Below are positions 6,023-7,879 of a stretch of 7,879 bases of DNA, piece by piece (the first letter of the stretch is position 1; every line of letters starts with the position of its first letter). Below the pieces are notes generated by a model that did no database searches, was not told the origin of the DNA, and was given only the letters and a program-made list of their open reading frames with translations. The DNA is taken from NCBI GenBank assembly GCA_023418355.1, contig JAEZZU010000139.1, positions 1-7,879 of the forward strand. The letters are read 5' to 3'. The position numbers were made by a program, and so were the translations under genes. The stretch is from Pseudomonadota bacterium. GTDB lineage: Bacteria; Pseudomonadota; Gammaproteobacteria; Burkholderiales; Burkholderiaceae_C.

Positions 6023-7144
6023 ATGCAACGTAAAACTTTCATTCGCCTGAGTACCTCATGGGCAGCGGCTGCCATGCTGGGCATGGCATCGCTGAGTGCC
6101 ACTGCGGCAGAAACCGTGCTCATCGGTGTACCAATTCCGATGACCGGCCCCAACACCCAGTACGGCGATGAAGTCAAAGCTGGTTTTCTGACCGCCGTTG
6201 AGACCCTGAACGCCGCTGGCGGCAACATCCAGTACAAGGCCGAGTTCATTGACGATGCCTGCGAACCCAAGCAAGCCGTCCCGGCGGCCAACCGCGTGGT
6301 GACCTCGGGTGCCAAGTTCGCCGTGGCCCATGTGTGCTCGGGCGTGACCGTGCCGGCCTCCAAGATCTATGAGCAGGAAGGCATTGTGGCCATCACCCCC
6401 GGTGCGACTTCGCCACTGGTGACCGACACGCTCAACGGCCACCACTTCTTCCGCACCATTGGCCGTGACGACCAGCAAGGCCCCTTTGCCGCCAAGTTCA
6501 TCGCCGAAAAGCTCAAGCCCAAAGCCGTGGCCGTGCTGCATGACAAGCAGACCTATGGTTCCGGCGTGGCCTCGCACGTGAAAAACACGCTGGAGAGCCT
6601 GAACGTGCCTGTGGTGATGTATGACGGCATCAATGCGGGTGACAGCGACTACTCCGCCGTGATCACCAAACTCAAGGCCAACAAGGTGGACTTCGTGTTC
6701 TTTGGCGGCTACTACCCCGAAATGGGCCTGCTGCTGCGCCAGGCTAAGGAACAAGGCTTGAAAACCCAGTTCATGGGTCCTGAAGGCACCTTCAACCAAG
6801 ACCTGATCGACATCGCCGGCCCCGCCGTGGAAGGCATGATGTTCACCTTCCCTGCTGACTTCAGCGAACGCCCCGAAAACCAGGGCGTGGTGGAAGCCTT
6901 CAAGAAGGCCAATCGCTCCGCCAACGGTGCCTTCCAGATGCCCGCCTATGCCGCCGTGCAGGTGCTGGACACCGCCATCAAGGCTGTAGGCCCTGACCCC
7001 AAAAAAGTGGCTGACTACCTGCACGACAACACCTTTGACACCGTGATCGGCAAGGTGGCCTATGACAAGAAGGGCGACCTGAAGGACTTTGAGTTCGTGG
7101 TCTTCCAGCTGGACAAGGACGGCAAGCGCACTGCGCTGAAATAA
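6023..7144 (+). CDS. livK: Branched-chain amino acid ABC transporter, periplasmic binding protein
   Basis: This 373-residue secreted receptor should capture leucine, isoleucine or valine (or related amino acids) in the periplasm and deliver them to a LivHM-type permease. Seen: a signal peptide with basic start MQRK, a hydrophobic stretch, and SATAA before ETVLIGVPIP, so cleavage is likely after residue 29. The body is a type I periplasmic fold and is close to E. coli LivJ/LivK along its length, including DDACEPKQAV (77-86), HDKQTYG (173-179), GGYYPEMG (228-235) and QFMGPEG (249-255). By alignment from memory, LivJ's disulfide pair matches Cys80 and Cys105, and its ligand residues Ser79, Thr102, Tyr202 and Glu226 match Ser106, Thr129, Tyr230 and Glu254. 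Keeping the carboxylate- and amine-binding residues favours an amino acid ligand over an aromatic or dicarboxylic acid. It is transcribed alone, away from the fad cluster and towards livF, and ends at its own terminator. Confidence 0.93.
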   Translation: MQRKTFIRLSTSWAAAAMLGMASLSATAAETVLIGVPIPMTGPNTQYGDEVKAGFLTAVETLNAAGGNIQYKAEFIDDACEPKQAVPAANRVVTSGAKFAVAHVCSGVTVPASKIYEQEGIVAITPGATSPLVTDTLNGHHFFRTIGRDDQQGPFAAKFIAEKLKPKAVAVLHDKQTYGSGVASHVKNTLESLNVPVVMYDGINAGDSDYSAVITKLKANKVDFVFFGGYYPEMGLLLRQAKEQGLKTQFMGPEGTFNQDLIDIAGPAVEGMMFTFPADFSERPENQGVVEAFKKANRSANGAFQMPAYAAVQVLDTAIKAVGPDPKKVADYLHDNTFDTVIGKVAYDKKGDLKDFEFVVFQLDKDGKRTALK

Positions 7145-7162
7145 GCCGCCATGCCAACATGC

Positions 7163-7186
7163 AAAGAGCACCCACGGGTGCTCTTT
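7163..7186 (+). terminator. Intrinsic terminator of livK
   Basis: AAAGAGCACC (7163-7172) pairs perfectly with GGTGCTCTTT (7177-7186) around a CACG loop, 18 bases after the livK stop. The T-run is built into the stem and continues only as GTTAT. Because the stem begins with AAA it may also act leftward. Confidence 0.8.
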
Positions 7187-7203
7187 GTTATGGAACAGAT
7201 TCC

Positions 7204-7298
7204 TGAAAAAGGAGCTGCTTGCGCTTTCAAATACTGGGTTTCAAATAGATATCAAACTGAAACCCAACAAATACAAGCGCAAGCAGCTCTCTTTTTTA
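7204..7298. terminator. 78-bp near-perfect palindrome, two-way terminator
   Basis: A symmetric palindrome (7212-7289) is centred on GATATC (7248-7253). The outer arms are 15-bp perfect (7212-7226 with 7275-7289), an inner 9-bp arm TGGGTTTCA (7235-7243) pairs with 7258-7266, and an internal loop of mismatches separates them. AAAAA lies on the left (7206-7210) and TTTTTT on the right (7292-7297), so transcripts in either direction would form a hairpin followed by U residues. It separates convergent livK and livF, starts six bases after the livF stop, and its right T-run overlaps that stop codon. Each outer arm carries the AGCTGCTTGCGC core shared with the repeats at 364-410 and 2119-2163. Confidence 0.8.
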
Positions 7299-7879
7299 TA
7301 CCTCCAGCCACTCCTTGCGAATGTGCTGGTTGGCCTTGAGGGTCTCCGGCGTGCCATCAAACACGATGGCGCCGTGGCCCATGACCAAGGCGCGGTCCGA
7401 GATACGCATGGCAATCGTGAGCTTTTGCTCAATCAGCAGCACGGAGACACCGCGCTCCTTGATCTTCTGCAGGTACTCGCCCACCAGTTCCACGATCTTG
7501 GGCGCCAGCCCTTCGGTCGGCTCGTCAATGATGATGAGGTCCGGGTCCCCCATCAGCGTGCGGCACAGCGTCAGCATCTGCTGCTCGCCGCCGGACATCA
7601 CGCCCGCTTCAGTGTGCTGGCGCTCCTTCAGGCGCGGGAACATGGCGTACATGTCGTCAAAGCTCCAGCGGCTGCCCTTGCCCCGTCCTTTCTGGCCCAG
7701 CAGCAGGTTCTGGTGCACGGTCAGGTTCGGGAACACGTCCCGGCTTTCCGGCACATAGCCAATGCCCAGGTGCGCTACCTCAAAGGCTTTCTTGCCGTGC
7801 AGGGCCTGGCCTTTCCAGCGCAGCTCGCCCTCCCAGTTCACCAGCCCCATGATGGCCTTGGCGGTCGTGGAGCGCCCGG
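7296..7879 (-). CDS. livF: Branched-chain amino acid ABC transporter ATPase (partial, N-terminus outside the window)
   Basis: This is the C-terminal part, about 193 residues, of a cytoplasmic ATPase that powers a LivHMGF importer. The frame is open to the right edge; a LivF is usually about 235-250 residues, so some 45-55 are missing. Seen: the end of Walker A as GRSTTAKAIMGL (codons from 7877), with Arg where most ATPases have the phosphate-binding Lys; GYVPESRDVFPNLTVHQN, the LivF-like Q-loop region; the signature MSGGEQQML; Walker B LIIIDEPTEGLAP; and LLIEQK in the place of the switch-histidine strand, with no His. EGLAP and EQ at these places are usual for LivF, which separates it from LivG (LVEHD-like). 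The internal ATG at 7850 is not the real start. It is likely the last gene of a leftward liv operon ending at the palindrome beyond its stop. The LivK gene is the natural partner. Confidence 0.9.
   Translation of the reverse strand, partial: GRSTTAKAIMGLVNWEGELRWKGQALHGKKAFEVAHLGIGYVPESRDVFPNLTVHQNLLLGQKGRGKGSRWSFDDMYAMFPRLKERQHTEAGVMSGGEQQMLTLCRTLMGDPDLIIIDEPTEGLAPKIVELVGEYLQKIKERGVSVLLIEQKLTIAMRISDRALVMGHGAIVFDGTPETLKANQHIRKEWLEV

Noticed and set aside
6056..7171. 371-codon leftward open frame opposite livK
   Set aside because: It is rich in His, Gly and Val in the way typical of the reverse of a GC-rich gene. LivK is unmistakable on the other strand.
7204..7298. CRISPR array or small mobile element (MITE)
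   Set aside because: There is only one palindromic unit, with no spacers, and no target-site duplication could be recognised at its edges. A terminator built from repeat units explains it better.

Overview
The window looks like a stretch of a GC-rich betaproteobacterial chromosome, most likely Comamonadaceae (Comamonas or a close relative). This rests on the protein types, on convergent LivK/LivF genes, and on short dispersed repeats with an AGCTGCTWRCGC core that I associate with that group. No database search was possible, so the genus is an inference.

Layout, left to right. Positions 1-125 are the right end of an IS5-type insertion sequence: the last codons of a transposase and a terminal inverted repeat. 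A hairpin terminator for leftward transcripts follows (142-173). Three large leftward genes come next: an acyl-CoA dehydrogenase with a C-terminal extension (276-2111), a thiolase (2258-3433) and a bifunctional enoyl-CoA hydratase/3-hydroxyacyl-CoA dehydrogenase (3528-5642). A 380-base divergent control region (5643-6022) separates these from a rightward gene for a LivK-type periplasmic binding protein (6023-7144). That gene converges on a leftward livF-type ATPase gene (7296 to beyond the right edge). The 151 bases between the last two genes hold a hairpin terminator and a 78-bp near-perfect palindrome.

Together the three leftward enzymes supply all four chemical steps of a beta-oxidation cycle: dehydrogenation, hydration, second oxidation and thiolysis. 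The hydratase/dehydrogenase and thiolase genes are probably co-transcribed. A good intrinsic terminator after the thiolase gene means the dehydrogenase gene is either expressed by read-through or has its own start. The LivK and LivF proteins belong to a high-affinity branched-chain amino acid (HAAT) ABC importer, whose permease genes probably lie beyond the right edge. LivK keeps the residues that in E. coli LivJ hold the carboxylate and amino groups of an amino acid.

I see no new defence, mobile or biosynthetic system. The observations most worth checking are at small scale: a copy of the dispersed repeat that appears to be translated in frame within the acyl-CoA dehydrogenase gene; a second copy that supplies a possible Shine-Dalgarno sequence and TTG start for the same gene; a near-consensus sigma-54 promoter upstream of livK; the palindromic two-way terminator built from the same repeat core; and a LivF Walker A motif with arginine in place of lysine.
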